A DNA stretch of 48,554 nucleotides, taken from positions 1-48,554 of the forward strand of contig JAOAIO010000008.1 in assembly GCA_026414665.1 (NCBI GenBank), read 5' to 3'. Below, piece by piece: positions 35,411 through 45,343 of this stretch. The stretch is from Azovibrio sp. (lineage in GTDB: Bacteria; Pseudomonadota; Gammaproteobacteria; Burkholderiales; Rhodocyclaceae). How positions within the stretch are numbered: position 1 is the stretch's first letter; each line of letters starts with the position of its first letter. Below the pieces are notes generated by a model, which worked only from the letters and a program-made list of their open reading frames with translations, searched no databases and had not been told where the DNA came from. The position numbers and the translations under genes were made by a program.

Positions 35411-35435
35411 GCACATCTCCTCTTCTAAGAATCAA

Positions 35436-36352
35436 TCAACCCACCAAACTGGCCAGGCCGAGCAGGAACAACAGGATCAACCATAACACGATGGCACGCC
35501 AGACCAAACCCACGGCGCTTTGCATGAAATCCACATCGGCGGCGGCACCGATGCCCAGCTCCGCGGCCGCGCCGAGCGCCTCGGATTCGATCTCGGCTAC
35601 GCCCAAGCGCACGCCGAGCGCCCCAGCGCCGCTTGCGAGGACGATGCCCAGCTCGGGATCATCCCAGCGCGCGGCCTGCTGGCGCCAGCAGTACACGGCA
35701 TCCTCGAAGTTGCCGACCACGGCAAAAGCGGCAGCGCTAGCGCGCACGGGCAGCCAGTCCAGGATACGAAAGATTTGTTGCGCGAATTTGCCAAAGGCTT
35801 CGTCGGCCTGCCGTGGCTGCCAGCGTTCGGCGAGGAGACAGGCAAGGCGGTAGAGCAGCGCTCCGAGCGGCCCGGGCAGCAGCACGAACCAGAGCAAGAC
35901 GGCGAAAACGTGCCGGTGCGAGGCGGCCAGAGCGGCCTCGATCGATTGCCGGGCGATTTCCGAAGGACCGCAGTGCGCCAGGGGCGCCCCTGCCACTCGG
36001 CGAGCAGCGCACGCGCCCGGTCCACATCGCCCAGCCGCAGCGCGAGCTGGATGTCAGTGTAAAAGTGGCTGAATTGGCGAAAGCCCATGGTCAGATAGAG
36101 CACGGCCACATTGAGCAGCCAGGCTAGCATGGGGCTAATCGCATAGCAGAAGGCATAGAGCGCGCCAAGCAGGGCGAGCGGCGGTAGCACCGCCAGGCAC
36201 CAAGCCAGAACGCCTTGCCGGTAGTCACCGGCATTGCAGCGCCGTTCGAGCAGATCGGCCCAGGCCCGGACCGGAGCTGCCACCCAGCGCGGATAATCGA
36301 GGGGACGAAGTTGTTCCAGCAGAAAGACGGCGATGAGGGAAACGAGGCTCAT
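35436..36352 (-). pseudogene. CobD/CbiB-family membrane protein, frameshifted
   Basis: Two overlapping minus-strand frames together encode one CobD/CbiB-family protein of about 305 residues. The first part (from 36352) reads MSLVSLIAVFLLEQLRPLDYPRW ... MGFRQFSHFYTDIQLALRLGDVDRARALLAEWQG, then loses homology. The second frame takes over with APLAHCGPSEIARQSIEAAL, then HRHVFAVLLWF and ends with a membrane helix. One extra G in the GGGG run at 35990-35987 would join them. It may be a real loss of function, a sequencing error in CAGGGGCGCCCCTG, or, less likely, a recoding site. This beta-proteobacterial CobD/CbiB branch is usually isolated from cobalamin genes. Confidence 0.8.
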
Positions 36353-36423
36353 CCGGAAAACGTGGCCGCGAGGGCTCCAATTGCGTGCGTCAAGCCTGCA
36401 TCATAACGCCAGAGCGGCATGGC

Positions 36424-37005
36424 TCATAGGGCGCCAAGCCGGCGCGCCAAGGACAAGATCATACCCGCCGTGGCGCCCCAGATATAGCGCTCACCGTAGG
36501 GCATCGCCGTGTACTCGCGCAGCGCGCCGCGGTAATGCAGCCGCACGCGGCGGTGATTGCGGGGGTCGAGCAGGAAAGCGAGCGGCACCTCGAAGGCTTC
36601 CGCCACTTCAAAGGCATCGAGCGCGAGCGTGAAGGGCGGCTCGATGAGCGCGACGACCGGATAGACCTGAAAACCCGTGGCCGTGCGATACAGCGGCAAA
36701 TAGCCGAGGACACGTGGCACGTGCCGCGCCAGGCCGATCTCCTCCTCCGCTTCGCGCAGCGCGGCATGGACGGGCGAGACGTCGCCCGGTTCGAGACGGC
36801 CGCCGGGAAAGCTGATCTGCCCGGGATGATCACGCAAATGCTCGGTGCGCTGAGTGAGCAACACCTGCAGCCCCGCTGGCCGCGGCACCAAAGGCACGAG
36901 CACCGCGGCCGGGGTGAGTGGGCGCGCCGCGGCGCCCGAGTCACCTTCCGACGGGGCCTGATCCGGGTCCGACAGCAGGCAGGCTTGCAGGCGCTCTATG
37001 TCCAC
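36424..37005 (-). CDS. Nudix hydrolase, NudL/YeaB-type CoA pyrophosphatase family
   Basis: A 193-aa cytoplasmic hydrolase. The Nudix box begins at GGRLEPGD and continues ALREAEEEIGL, with Asp in place of the usual Glu seven residues after the first Gly, as seen in the YeaB group. LLTQRTEHLRDHPGQISFPGG immediately before it is the UPF0035 motif associated with CoA pyrophosphatase activity. Six bases separate it from the small 85-aa gene upstream. Confidence 0.9.
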   Translation of the reverse strand: MDIERLQACLLSDPDQAPSEGDSGAAARPLTPAAVLVPLVPRPAGLQVLLTQRTEHLRDHPGQISFPGGRLEPGDVSPVHAALREAEEEIGLARHVPRVLGYLPLYRTATGFQVYPVVALIEPPFTLALDAFEVAEAFEVPLAFLLDPRNHRRVRLHYRGALREYTAMPYGERYIWGATAGMILSLARRLGAL

Positions 37006-37011
37006 GCCGAC

Positions 37012-37269
37012 TCACTCCCCGTCCGCGGCCGACATTTCGGCATGGGCATGGACGGCGGCCAGGGCATCGCGCAGCGTCTCTTCTGGCAGGGCGTTCAAGC
37101 AGGTGGCGACGAGATCGGCCGACTCCACCGCGCCGACCGGCAAGCGGCGCGAATCGAGGCTGGCAATGAGGGCCGCGGCCGCTCCAGTGACCCGCAACAA
37201 GAGCTGCCGCTCCCCCATCAGCATTTCCAGCTCACGGCGCAGCAGGGCATTTTCTTCGCGGTGCGGCAT
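37012..37269 (-). CDS. Uncharacterised 85-aa protein
   Basis: I do not recognise a family. The N-terminal 25 residues (REENALLRRELEMLMGERQLL) look like a short coiled coil, followed by a hydrophobic helix with LIASLDSRRLP and an acidic end. No signal peptide or catalytic motif. It ends six bases before the Nudix gene, and its codon usage and phase are consistent with a real gene. Possibly GAGGAG upstream of 37269 is its ribosome site. Confidence 0.65.
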   Translation of the reverse strand: MPHREENALLRRELEMLMGERQLLLRVTGAAAALIASLDSRRLPVGAVESADLVATCLNALPEETLRDALAAVHAHAEMSAADGE

Positions 37270-37294
37270 GACAGTCTCCTCTTATTCGCCGGAC

Positions 37295-37969
37295 TCAAAA
37301 GCGTTTTTTCAAGGTCAGGGTATCGCCTTCGCGCTGCATGTCGGTGCGATTCAAGAAGCTCATGCCCAGCAGCGCGAAAGGCATGTCCTGGGAGTGCACC
37401 ACCCCGTCCACATTGTGCACGACGATGTCGCCGACCTTGACCGTGTGCAATTTGATGCGCTGCACCACAGCCTGGCCATTGGCGGTCTGGGAAATGCCGC
37501 GCTCGGCCTTGCTCAGATCGAGCCCCAGGCGGCGCGCATCACTGGCGCCAAGGGAAATCGAGGTGGCGCCAGTATCGACGAGGAAGCGGATGGGCACGCC
37601 ATTGATGAAACCAGTGGTCTGAAAATGCCCCTGGCCATCGGCCGTGAGCACCACCGGGGCATTGCCGCTTGCCGCCTCGCCCACTGCGTTCTGGCCGACG
37701 CGCAAGCTCCTGCGTTTACCGTCGATATCCACCTGAACGCTGTCACCTTGCACCGCCAAGAGACGGACGCCCGCATATTCCTGGCCCACGGCCAAAGTGC
37801 GCGGCGCGCCGCCGTCGATGACGAGAATCGCCTTGCTGCCGAGAATGCCGGCCAGACCCACATTCACCGCCTGGGCGGCACCGGCGCCCAGGCCAGCGGC
37901 CAGCGTTAGGCAAGCCAGCAGAACGCTTCTACAATACTGCCAACATCCAATTTGCAAGCCCTCTGTCAT
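37295..37969 (-). CDS. Retropepsin-like clan AA aspartic protease, secreted
   Basis: A protein of up to 224 aa with a hydrophobic N-terminal signal (SVLLACLTLAAGLGAGAAQA) and a C-terminal retropepsin fold. The catalytic motif DTGATSISLG is at about residue 131, followed by HTVKVGDIVVHNVDGVV and LLGMSFLNR; it fits the TIGR02281-type periplasmic family. The N-terminal 60 residues after the signal form a separate beta-rich domain. The start is uncertain: ATG at 37969 overlaps the divergent amidotransferase ATG by two bases, while a TTG at 37957 would shorten the signal peptide. Confidence 0.85.
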   Translation of the reverse strand: MTEGLQIGCWQYCRSVLLACLTLAAGLGAGAAQAVNVGLAGILGSKAILVIDGGAPRTLAVGQEYAGVRLLAVQGDSVQVDIDGKRRSLRVGQNAVGEAASGNAPVVLTADGQGHFQTTGFINGVPIRFLVDTGATSISLGASDARRLGLDLSKAERGISQTANGQAVVQRIKLHTVKVGDIVVHNVDGVVHSQDMPFALLGMSFLNRTDMQREGDTLTLKKRF

Positions 37970-38681
37970 GCGCCCTGTTGCCATCTTCCGTCACTCCAAA
38001 ACCGAAGGTCCGGGCTATTTTGCCATATTCCTCGAAGCCCACCGGATCCCCTGGACCCTGATTCCCCTCGATGCCGGCGCCCCGGTTCCGACGACACCCG
38101 AAGCCTATGCCGGCCTGTGCTTCATGGGTGGGCCGATGAGCGTCAATGACGATCTACCTTGGATCGAGCCAGTATGCGCCCTGATCCGCGCCGCCGTTGC
38201 CAGGAACATTCCCGTGCTCGGCCATTGCCTCGGCGGCCAGCTCATGAGCAAGGCGCTCGGCGGACGAGTAACCCGGAATCCGGTCAAGGAAATCGGCTGG
38301 AGTCGCGCCACCGGCGCCGACGATGCCATCAGCCGGCACTGGCTGGGTGAATTCGCAGGCCAGGAACTGACCCTGTTCCAATGGCACGGAGAAACCTTCA
38401 GCCTGCCCGAAGGCGCCCACCGCCTGGCCAGCAACGCTTACTGCGCCAACCAGATGTTCGCGCTCGGCCCGCATCTGGGCATGCAGTGCCATACGGAAAT
38501 GCTGCCCGAGATGATCGCCTGTTGGTGCGCGCAATGGGCCGATGAGGCTGCCGCCGCCGCGCATTGGCCCTCGGTGCAGAGCCCGGCCGCGATGCTCGCG
38601 GAAATCCCGTTGCGACTACCGGCCATGCGCCGCCTGGCAGACCGTCTTTATGGCATTTGGATCCAGGGCCTGGTGCGCTGA
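37968..38681 (+). CDS. Class I glutamine amidotransferase (GuaA-like, stand-alone)
   Basis: A 237-aa protein with the GATase1 triad: Cys87 in GHCLGGQLMSKALGG and His-Glu in QCHTEM (about 175-177). It is a stand-alone glutaminase-like domain of the GMP-synthase-glutaminase type, without a synthase partner; proteins of this type may hydrolyse glutamyl amides. ATG at 37968 gives MRPVAIFRHSKTEG; a longer reading would overlap the protease gene. TACAAT at 37930-37935 inside the divergent protease gene could be the -10. The next gene overlaps its stop by one base. Confidence 0.9.
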   Translation: MRPVAIFRHSKTEGPGYFAIFLEAHRIPWTLIPLDAGAPVPTTPEAYAGLCFMGGPMSVNDDLPWIEPVCALIRAAVARNIPVLGHCLGGQLMSKALGGRVTRNPVKEIGWSRATGADDAISRHWLGEFAGQELTLFQWHGETFSLPEGAHRLASNAYCANQMFALGPHLGMQCHTEMLPEMIACWCAQWADEAAAAAHWPSVQSPAAMLAEIPLRLPAMRRLADRLYGIWIQGLVR

Positions 38682-39457
38682 TGTGGCGGCGGCTGCGCAT
38701 ACTCATCCTACTATTCATCCTCGCGAGCGTCGGCCTCGAGACCTGGCGCGCCCATGCCCGCAGCACGGCCTGGGAGAAGACACTGCACGTCGGCCTTTAC
38801 CCGGTCGCGGCCGACGCCTCACCGGCCACGGCCCGCTACCTGCATAGTCTTGCAGCCGACGATTTCGAAGAGATCGAGACCTGGCTAGCCACACAAGCCG
38901 GCGCATACGGCCGAGGGCAGGTCGCGCCGATCGACATGTGGCTCGCGCCGGTGCTGCCGGAGGCGCCGCCACTGCCGCCGCGCCAAGCAGATTGGCTGGC
39001 AGCCGCTTGGTGGAGCCTGAAATTGCGCGGCTGGGCCTGGGAATACCGCCACATCGGCCGGCTCAAGCCCGACATCCGCCTGTTCCTGCTCTACCACGAC
39101 CCGGCGCGCCCACCCGCGCTGCCGCCTTCCACCGGCCTAGCGCGCGGCAAGATCGGCCTCATCCACGTCTTTGCAGAGCCGAGACAAACTCGCCAAAACG
39201 CCGTGATCATCGCGCATGAGCTGCTGCACACCCTGGGTGCCACGGATAAATACGATTTGGCCACGCTCGCGCCGCACTATCCCGATGGCTATGCCGAGCC
39301 GCAGCGCCAGCCGCTCTACCCGCAAGCGTTCGCCGAAATCATGGGCGGACGCACGCCGCTTGCGCCGCATCGAGCGGAAACCCCGGCCAGCCTCGATTAC
39401 GTTTTGATAGGCCCGGCCACCGCGCGCGAAGTGGGCCTGCTGCCGCGCACGCCGTGA
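38681..39457 (+). CDS. Putative HExxHxxGxxD zinc metalloprotease, membrane-anchored
   Basis: A 258-aa protein with one N-terminal membrane helix (LRILILLFILASVGLETW) and a soluble domain carrying HELLHTLGATDKYD at about residue 179. That is HExxHxxGxxD, a zinc-binding metzincin-like motif with Asp as third ligand. After it come YPDGYAEP and EIMGGRTPL, where a Met-turn could be (IMG). I know of no named family for it. Start ATG overlaps the amidotransferase stop (TGATG), so the two are coupled. The active site would face the periplasm. Confidence 0.75.
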   Translation: MWRRLRILILLFILASVGLETWRAHARSTAWEKTLHVGLYPVAADASPATARYLHSLAADDFEEIETWLATQAGAYGRGQVAPIDMWLAPVLPEAPPLPPRQADWLAAAWWSLKLRGWAWEYRHIGRLKPDIRLFLLYHDPARPPALPPSTGLARGKIGLIHVFAEPRQTRQNAVIIAHELLHTLGATDKYDLATLAPHYPDGYAEPQRQPLYPQAFAEIMGGRTPLAPHRAETPASLDYVLIGPATAREVGLLPRTP

Positions 39458-39473
39458 ATGCCGGCGTCTCGCC

Positions 39474-39968
39474 TCAATCGCGGTAGTTGCCGTCTTTGAT
39501 CGGAAAATCCGTGATCTCGCGGCGCACCAGGGCAATCGCCTCGCGCAATTCGTCGATCTTCTTGCCGCTCACCCGCACCGCATCACCCTGGATCGAGGCC
39601 TGGGCCTTGAGCTTGGCATCCTTGATGAGCTTGACGATTTTCTTGGCCAGCTCGCTGTCGATGCCATCACGAATCTTCAGCTCTTGCTTGACCTTGTTAC
39701 CGGAAACGCTCTGCACCTTTTGCGCCTCGAGGCGCTTGACGCTGTCCTTCTCCTTCTTTTCCATGGCTGGAAAGAGCAGGTCCTTGATTTGGTCGAGCTG
39801 GAATTCGGAATCCCCGTACAGGGTAATGGTCTTGGCTTTCTCGTCGATCTCGACCCGGGCGCTCGTGCCCTTGAAATCGTAGCGGTTGTCGATCTGGCGC
39901 TGCGCCACATCCACGGCGTTTTTCAGGGCCACCATGTCGGCTGCGGAGGTGAAGTCAAACGAAGGCAT
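39474..39968 (-). CDS. YajQ family cyclic-di-GMP-binding protein
   Basis: A 164-aa cytoplasmic protein: MPSFDFTSAADMVALKNAVD, RYDFKGTSARVE, KVKQELKIRDGIDSELAKKI and IQGDAVRVSGKKIDELREAI match YajQ throughout. Some homologues bind c-di-GMP and act on transcription; here only membership is shown. ATG at 39968 is chosen because the one at 39974 directly follows GGAG. The neighbouring genes face the same way, with ppnP terminating just upstream. Confidence 0.95.
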   Translation of the reverse strand: MPSFDFTSAADMVALKNAVDVAQRQIDNRYDFKGTSARVEIDEKAKTITLYGDSEFQLDQIKDLLFPAMEKKEKDSVKRLEAQKVQSVSGNKVKQELKIRDGIDSELAKKIVKLIKDAKLKAQASIQGDAVRVSGKKIDELREAIALVRREITDFPIKDGNYRD

Positions 39969-39991
39969 GGGCATCTCCTACGCGAAACGAG

Positions 39992-40027
39992 AAAAAGGCG
40001 GCCGCGGCATGAGGCCGTGCCGCCTTT
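39992..40027 (-). terminator. Rho-independent terminator of ppnP
   Basis: On the minus strand, AAAGGCGGC (40027-40019) pairs with GCCGCCTTT (40002-39994) around a loop that contains a smaller GC stem; two further T follow. It ends the argDFG-DUF2788-ppnP transcript. Confidence 0.82.
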
Positions 40028-40040
40028 GGCAGGGTTGGCA

Positions 40041-40355
40041 TCAACCGAAATAGCAAACGTAGTGGTAAGGCTCGCCCGTCACTTCGATGTCGAAGCTGGA
40101 ATTGCCGGGCACGCTAAAGGATTCGCCAGGACCGGAGGTCTTCCACTCGCGCTCGCCTTGAAGCCGGTAACGGCAGCTCCCGGCCACGGTTTCCATGACT
40201 TCCGGCGCGCCCGTGTTGAAGGTGAGCGAAGCCGGCAGAATGACGCCTACGGTCTTACGCGAGCCATCGGGAAACAGCACGGTGTGGCTGACGCACTTGC
40301 CGTCGAAATAGACATTGGCCTGCTTGAGCACGGAAACGTTGTCGAACTGCGACAT
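40041..40355 (-). CDS. ppnP: Pyrimidine/purine nucleoside phosphorylase (DUF1255)
   Basis: A 104-aa single-domain cupin that phosphorolyses diverse nucleosides. [23 protein letters not shown] opens the protein (given in parts), followed by [20 protein letters not shown] and the terminal YHYVCYFG, the PpnP pattern over its full length. ATG directly follows the DUF2788 stop with no intervening base. Probably cotranscribed with argG. Confidence 0.95.
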   Translation of the reverse strand: MSQFDNVSVLKQANVYFDGKCVSHTVLFPDGSRKTVGVILPASLTFNTGAPEVMETVAGSCRYRLQGEREWKTSGPGESFSVPGNSSFDIEVTGEPYHYVCYFG

Positions 40356-40580
40356 TCAGATACCCCAGAGTTTTTGAATGATGGACTTGGCGATAAAGCC
40401 CAACATCCCGAAAGCCAGGACGAAGAACAGCACGAAGGTGCCGGTCTTGCCAGCCTTCGAGCGCCAGGCAATCTCACCGATGATGAACAGCATGAAGAGG
40501 ATGAAGGCGCCGATGCCCCAGGTCGCCCCGAAGTCGGCGATTTGCTCCTCGGTCAGCCCGAACAGGCCACCGCCTTCCAT
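40356..40580 (-). CDS. DUF2788 small membrane protein
   Basis: A 74-aa protein with two hydrophobic segments (FGATWGIGAFILFMLFIIG and FVLFFVLAFGMLGFIAKS) joined by WRSKAGKTG, matching DUF2788. Function unknown. It stands three bases behind argG and immediately before ppnP in the same direction. Confidence 0.9.
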   Translation of the reverse strand: MEGGGLFGLTEEQIADFGATWGIGAFILFMLFIIGEIAWRSKAGKTGTFVLFFVLAFGMLGFIAKSIIQKLWGI

Positions 40581-40583
40581 GCC

Positions 40584-41813
<1,230 letters not shown>

Positions 41814-41921
41814 GGTCAACTTCCGAAAAAAACACAATCAACCCCAAAGCGCCTAAGACGACGCCAAGCCTGTGCCTGGATCGATGCTCGGCCACATCTG
41901 GGCGCCTCTGCCCTCGAGACT

Positions 41922-42848
41922 TCAGGCTTTCACCCGCCCAAGGAGCAAGAACTCTAGCAAAGCCTTCTGCACATGCAGACGGTTTTCCGCCTCGTCCCAC
42001 ACCACCGACTGCGGTCCGTCGATGACTTCGGCGGTCACTTCCTCACCGCGGTGCGCCGGCAGACAGTGCATGAATAAGGCATCGGGCGCCGCCACCGCCA
42101 TCATTTCGGCATCGACACACCAATCGGCAAATGCCTTCATGCGCGCCTCGTTCTCGGCCTCGAAGCCCATCGAAGTCCACACGTCGGTCGTCACCAGGTC
42201 GGCGCCCTTGCAGGCCTGCATGGGGTCGGCGAACTGCTCGAAGTGGCCGGTGCCATAAAGGCCGGCCCGCTCCGGCTCGACCTCGTAGCCCGGCGGCGTC
42301 GATACATGCACATTGAAATCGAGCACCTCGGCCGCCTGTAGCCAGGTGTTGCACATATTGTTGGAGTCCCCCACCCAGGCCACGGTCTTGCCGCGGATGG
42401 AGCCCCGATGCTCGATGTAGGTAAAGATATCGGCAAGGATCTGGCAGGGATGATATTCGTTGGTCAGGCCGTTGATGACGGGCACCCGGGAATGCGCGGC
42501 GAAGCGCTCGATGATGTCCTGCTCGAAGGTGCGAATCATGACGATGTCGCTCATGCGCGAGATCACCTGCGCCGCATCCTCGACCGGCTCGCCCCGACCC
42601 AGCTGGGAATCGCGGGTATTGAGATAGATGGCCGAGCCGCCCAACTGCTGCATCCCGGCCTCGAAGGAAAGACGGGTGCGGGTGCTAGCCTTCTCGAAGA
42701 TCATCACCAAGGTGCGATCAAAGAGCGGGTGATACGGCTCGTAACGCTTGAATTTGTCTTTGATCCAGCGGCTGCGTTCGAACAAGTAGTCGAACTCCTC
42801 GCGCGAGAAGTCTTTGAACTGGAGGAAATGGCGCAGTTCCATGCTCAT
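41922..42848 (-). CDS. argF: Ornithine carbamoyltransferase
   Basis: Makes citrulline from ornithine and carbamoyl phosphate; 308 aa. Carbamoyl-phosphate motif STRTR in FEKASTRTRLSFEAGM, HPCQ in NEYHPCQILAD, WVGDSNNM, and ornithine motif HCLPAHRGEEV. The ATG at 42848 overlaps the argD stop (ATGA); a second ATG at 42842 is equally possible. Confidence 0.97.
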   Translation of the reverse strand: MSMELRHFLQFKDFSREEFDYLFERSRWIKDKFKRYEPYHPLFDRTLVMIFEKASTRTRLSFEAGMQQLGGSAIYLNTRDSQLGRGEPVEDAAQVISRMSDIVMIRTFEQDIIERFAAHSRVPVINGLTNEYHPCQILADIFTYIEHRGSIRGKTVAWVGDSNNMCNTWLQAAEVLDFNVHVSTPPGYEVEPERAGLYGTGHFEQFADPMQACKGADLVTTDVWTSMGFEAENEARMKAFADWCVDAEMMAVAAPDALFMHCLPAHRGEEVTAEVIDGPQSVVWDEAENRLHVQKALLEFLLLGRVKA

Positions 42849-44017
42849 CCCTTGAGAAAATCGCGCACCAGCGGCACAAGCTTGGCGACGAGCTCGCGTA
42901 CCTCGGCCTCGCCGAAGACGAGCGCCGGCAGCAGACGGATCACCCGCTCGTGGGTGACATTGATGAGCAGCCCAGCCGCCAAAGCCTGCCCGACCAGCTC
43001 GCCGCACGGACGATCGAGTTCGATGCCCAGCATCAGGCCCTTGCCGCGAAATTCGACGACACCCGGCACGCCCGCGAGCGCGGCGGCCAGCTCCGCCTTG
43101 ATGCGCTCGCCGATCCGCTCGGCATTGGCGAGCAAGCCCTCGGCTTCGATCAGCTCGATGGTCTTCAGCGCCGCGGTGCACGCCAGCGGATTGCCGCCAA
43201 AAGTCGAACCGTGGTTGCCAGGCCCGAATAGCCCCGCGGCTCGCCCCCCCGCCAAGCAAGCGCCGATCGGGATGCCGGAGCCCAAGCCCTTGGCCAGCGT
43301 CACCACGTCGGGCAAGATGCCGGCGTGCTGGTAGCCGAACCATTTGCCGGTACGACCCATGCCGCACTGGACCTCATCGCAGATCATCAGCCACTGGTGC
43401 TCGTCACAGAGCTGGCGCAGGCCCTGCTGGTATTCAACGGAAGCCATGTTGATACCGCCTTCGCCCTGGATGATCTCGAGCATCACCGCCACGACATTGC
43501 CGTGGTGCTCGGCGACATTGCGGATGGCCTGCAAGTCGCCATAGGGCACGCGCACGAAGCCTGCGACCAGCGGCTCGAAGCCGGCTTGGACCTTGTAATT
43601 GCCGGTGGCCGAAAGGGTAGCGAGGGTACGGCCATGAAAGGCCTTTTCCATGACGATCACCGTGGGGTTCTCGATGCCGCGCTTGTGGCCATAAAAGCGG
43701 GCTAGCTTGATGGCCGCCTCGTTTGCCTCGCAACCGGAATTGCAGAAAAAGACCTCGGCCAGACCGGAGCGCTCGGCCAGCGCGTCGGCCAGGGCTTCCT
43801 GCTGCGGCACCTGGTAAAGATTGGAGACATGCAATAAGCGGCCCGCCTGCTCCGCGAGGGCGGCCACGAAGACAGGATGGGCGTGACCCAGGGTATTGAC
43901 GGCGATGCCGGACAGAGCGTCCAAGTAAACCCGGCCTGCGCTATCGGTTAGATAGCAACCCTTGCCATGCGAGAAAGCCACGGGCTGACGCCCATAGGTG
44001 TTCATCAGGTGCGACAT
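42845..44017 (-). CDS. argD: Acetylornithine transaminase
   Basis: PLP-dependent aminotransferase of arginine synthesis; 390 aa. Landmarks: CYLTDSAGRVYLDALSGIAV, FCNSGCEANEAAIKLAR, FHGRTLATLSATG, ICDEVQCGMGRTG and the PLP lysine in TLAKGLGSG. Start ATG at 44017, following GAGGCGA. Some ArgD proteins also handle N-succinyl-diaminopimelate; not decidable here. Coupled to argF by ATGA overlap and divergent from the DUF3579 gene. Confidence 0.97.
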   Translation of the reverse strand: MSHLMNTYGRQPVAFSHGKGCYLTDSAGRVYLDALSGIAVNTLGHAHPVFVAALAEQAGRLLHVSNLYQVPQQEALADALAERSGLAEVFFCNSGCEANEAAIKLARFYGHKRGIENPTVIVMEKAFHGRTLATLSATGNYKVQAGFEPLVAGFVRVPYGDLQAIRNVAEHHGNVVAVMLEIIQGEGGINMASVEYQQGLRQLCDEHQWLMICDEVQCGMGRTGKWFGYQHAGILPDVVTLAKGLGSGIPIGACLAGGRAAGLFGPGNHGSTFGGNPLACTAALKTIELIEAEGLLANAERIGERIKAELAAALAGVPGVVEFRGKGLMLGIELDRPCGELVGQALAAGLLINVTHERVIRLLPALVFGEAEVRELVAKLVPLVRDFLKG

Positions 44018-44141
44018 GGGAAATCGCCTCAACTCGAGAAAAATCACGAAAGCCCCGAGAAAACAATAATGGCGGCCAGCGCCGCCTTGCTCCCGGAGGA
44101 AGGCCATGAGTTTACGGCAAAAGCCCGGCCTTGTATATGCC

Positions 44142-44168
44142 TTGCAAGAAGGGCCTTTCTGCTAAAAT
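44142..44168 (+). promoter_or_regulatory. DUF3579 gene promoter with extended -10
   Basis: TGCTAAAAT is an extended -10 (TGnTAAAAT) with TTGCAA 15 bases before the hexamer; transcription would begin near 44175, about 50 bases before the ATG. The short spacer is compensated by the extended -10. Confidence 0.5.
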
Positions 44169-44225
44169 CCCGGCCAAAAACGAGGCTTTACAGCCCCCTA
44201 CAAAAACGCCAAGGCGACGAGGAAC

Positions 44226-44519
44226 ATGAGCGAACCCGAAAACCACACCTTCATCATTCTCGGCCTCACCAAGGACGGCCGAAAATTCCGCCCCAGCGAC
44301 TGGTGCGACCGGCTTTGCGGCGTCATGTCGGCCTTCGGCGCTTCCAAGAAAATGCAGTATTCCCCCTACGTGGGCCCCGGCGACTACAACGGCGAGAAAG
44401 CCGTGTTTGTCGATGGCCGGTTGTATGAGGTAGAGCCCATGGCCTACCGCTTCCTGCTCAATTTTGCCCAGGACAACGACCTACAGATCGTCAGCGGCGT
44501 TTGCCCGGTCGAGCGCTGA
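44226..44519 (+). CDS. DUF3579 domain protein
   Basis: A 97-aa cytoplasmic protein: FIILGLTKDGRKFRPSDWCD, FGASKKMQYSPYVGP and LNFAQDNDLQIVSGVCP match DUF3579, a betaproteobacterial family often found next to argD. Function unknown. ATG at 44226 is preceded by GAGGAAC. Confidence 0.93.
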   Translation: MSEPENHTFIILGLTKDGRKFRPSDWCDRLCGVMSAFGASKKMQYSPYVGPGDYNGEKAVFVDGRLYEVEPMAYRFLLNFAQDNDLQIVSGVCPVER

Positions 44520-44521
44520 AC

Positions 44522-44539
44522 GCGCCCCGCGGCGCCTTT
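44522..44539 (+). terminator. Weak terminator after DUF3579
   Basis: GCGCC, CCGC loop, GGCGC followed by CTTTCT; a short 5-bp stem between convergent genes. Confidence 0.35.
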
Positions 44540-44593
44540 CTCTACACCGCCCCGCCTTTGCCCGCGCGCGCCGCCCGTGTGCTAACGCACGTT

Positions 44594-45232
44594 TCAAAAC
44601 GGCGCCGGCGATTGCAGTTCCAAGCACGCCCCCGTGCCAGGGTGCACAAACGCCAGCCGGCACGCATGTAGCAATAAGCGCGGCGCCGCGGCCCGCCCGT
44701 CGGGCGTGGCATAGAACTCATCCCCCAGAATCGGATGGCCGATAGCCTGCATGTGCACGCGCAACTGGTGCGAACGCCCCGTGTGCGGCACGAGCCGCAC
44801 GCGGCTGCGCGCGCCGTCGGCTGCGCGCGCCAAGCAACGAAATTCGGTAAGCGAAGGCTTGCCGTGCGCAAAGCTCACCATCTGCCGGGGGCGGTTCGGC
44901 CAGTCGCAAATCAGGGGTAGATCGACGAACCCCGCATCCGCCAGCAAACGCCCTTCGAGCACCGCTTCGTAGGCCTTGTCGATGCGACGCGCCTCGAACA
45001 ACCGCCCCAATGCGCTCTGCATGGCCTTGCCGCGCGCCATCAGCATCAGGCCGGAAGTGGCCATATCGAGCCGGTGCACCGCCAGGGCGTCAGGGAATTC
45101 GGCCTGGACCCGCGCCACCAGGCAATCCTGCTTGCTCTCGCCCCGACCGGGCACGGACAAGAGCCCTGCCGGCTTATCCAACACCAAGAGATAGGCATCG
45201 GCATGAACGAGGGTAAAGGCAGCGGCGGCCAT
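44594..45232 (-). CDS. rluA: RluA-type pseudouridine synthase
   Basis: A 212-aa enzyme converting specific uridines in 23S rRNA and some tRNAs to pseudouridine. Catalytic Asp in HRLDMATSG, then VDLPLICDWPNRPRQ, TGRSHQLRVHMQAIGHPILG and LLLHACRL follow E. coli RluA closely, including its short length and lack of an S4 domain. ATG at 45232 is preferred; GTG at 45238 is possible. Confidence 0.93.
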   Translation of the reverse strand: MAAAAFTLVHADAYLLVLDKPAGLLSVPGRGESKQDCLVARVQAEFPDALAVHRLDMATSGLMLMARGKAMQSALGRLFEARRIDKAYEAVLEGRLLADAGFVDLPLICDWPNRPRQMVSFAHGKPSLTEFRCLARAADGARSRVRLVPHTGRSHQLRVHMQAIGHPILGDEFYATPDGRAAAPRLLLHACRLAFVHPGTGACLELQSPAPF

Positions 45233-45343
45233 GCGCACATCGACTCGGCAAAAGTCCCGAATTCTATGCCCTCGCGCGGGCAGACGGGTTAGAAACTACC
45301 GATCCAGGGTTATACCCAAAAGAAATTTGAAGATGCAAAAGAA

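Noticed and set aside
34310-35428. 372-codon plus-strand frame
   Set aside because: Antisense shadow of the thiolase gene, low-complexity Gly/His-rich product.
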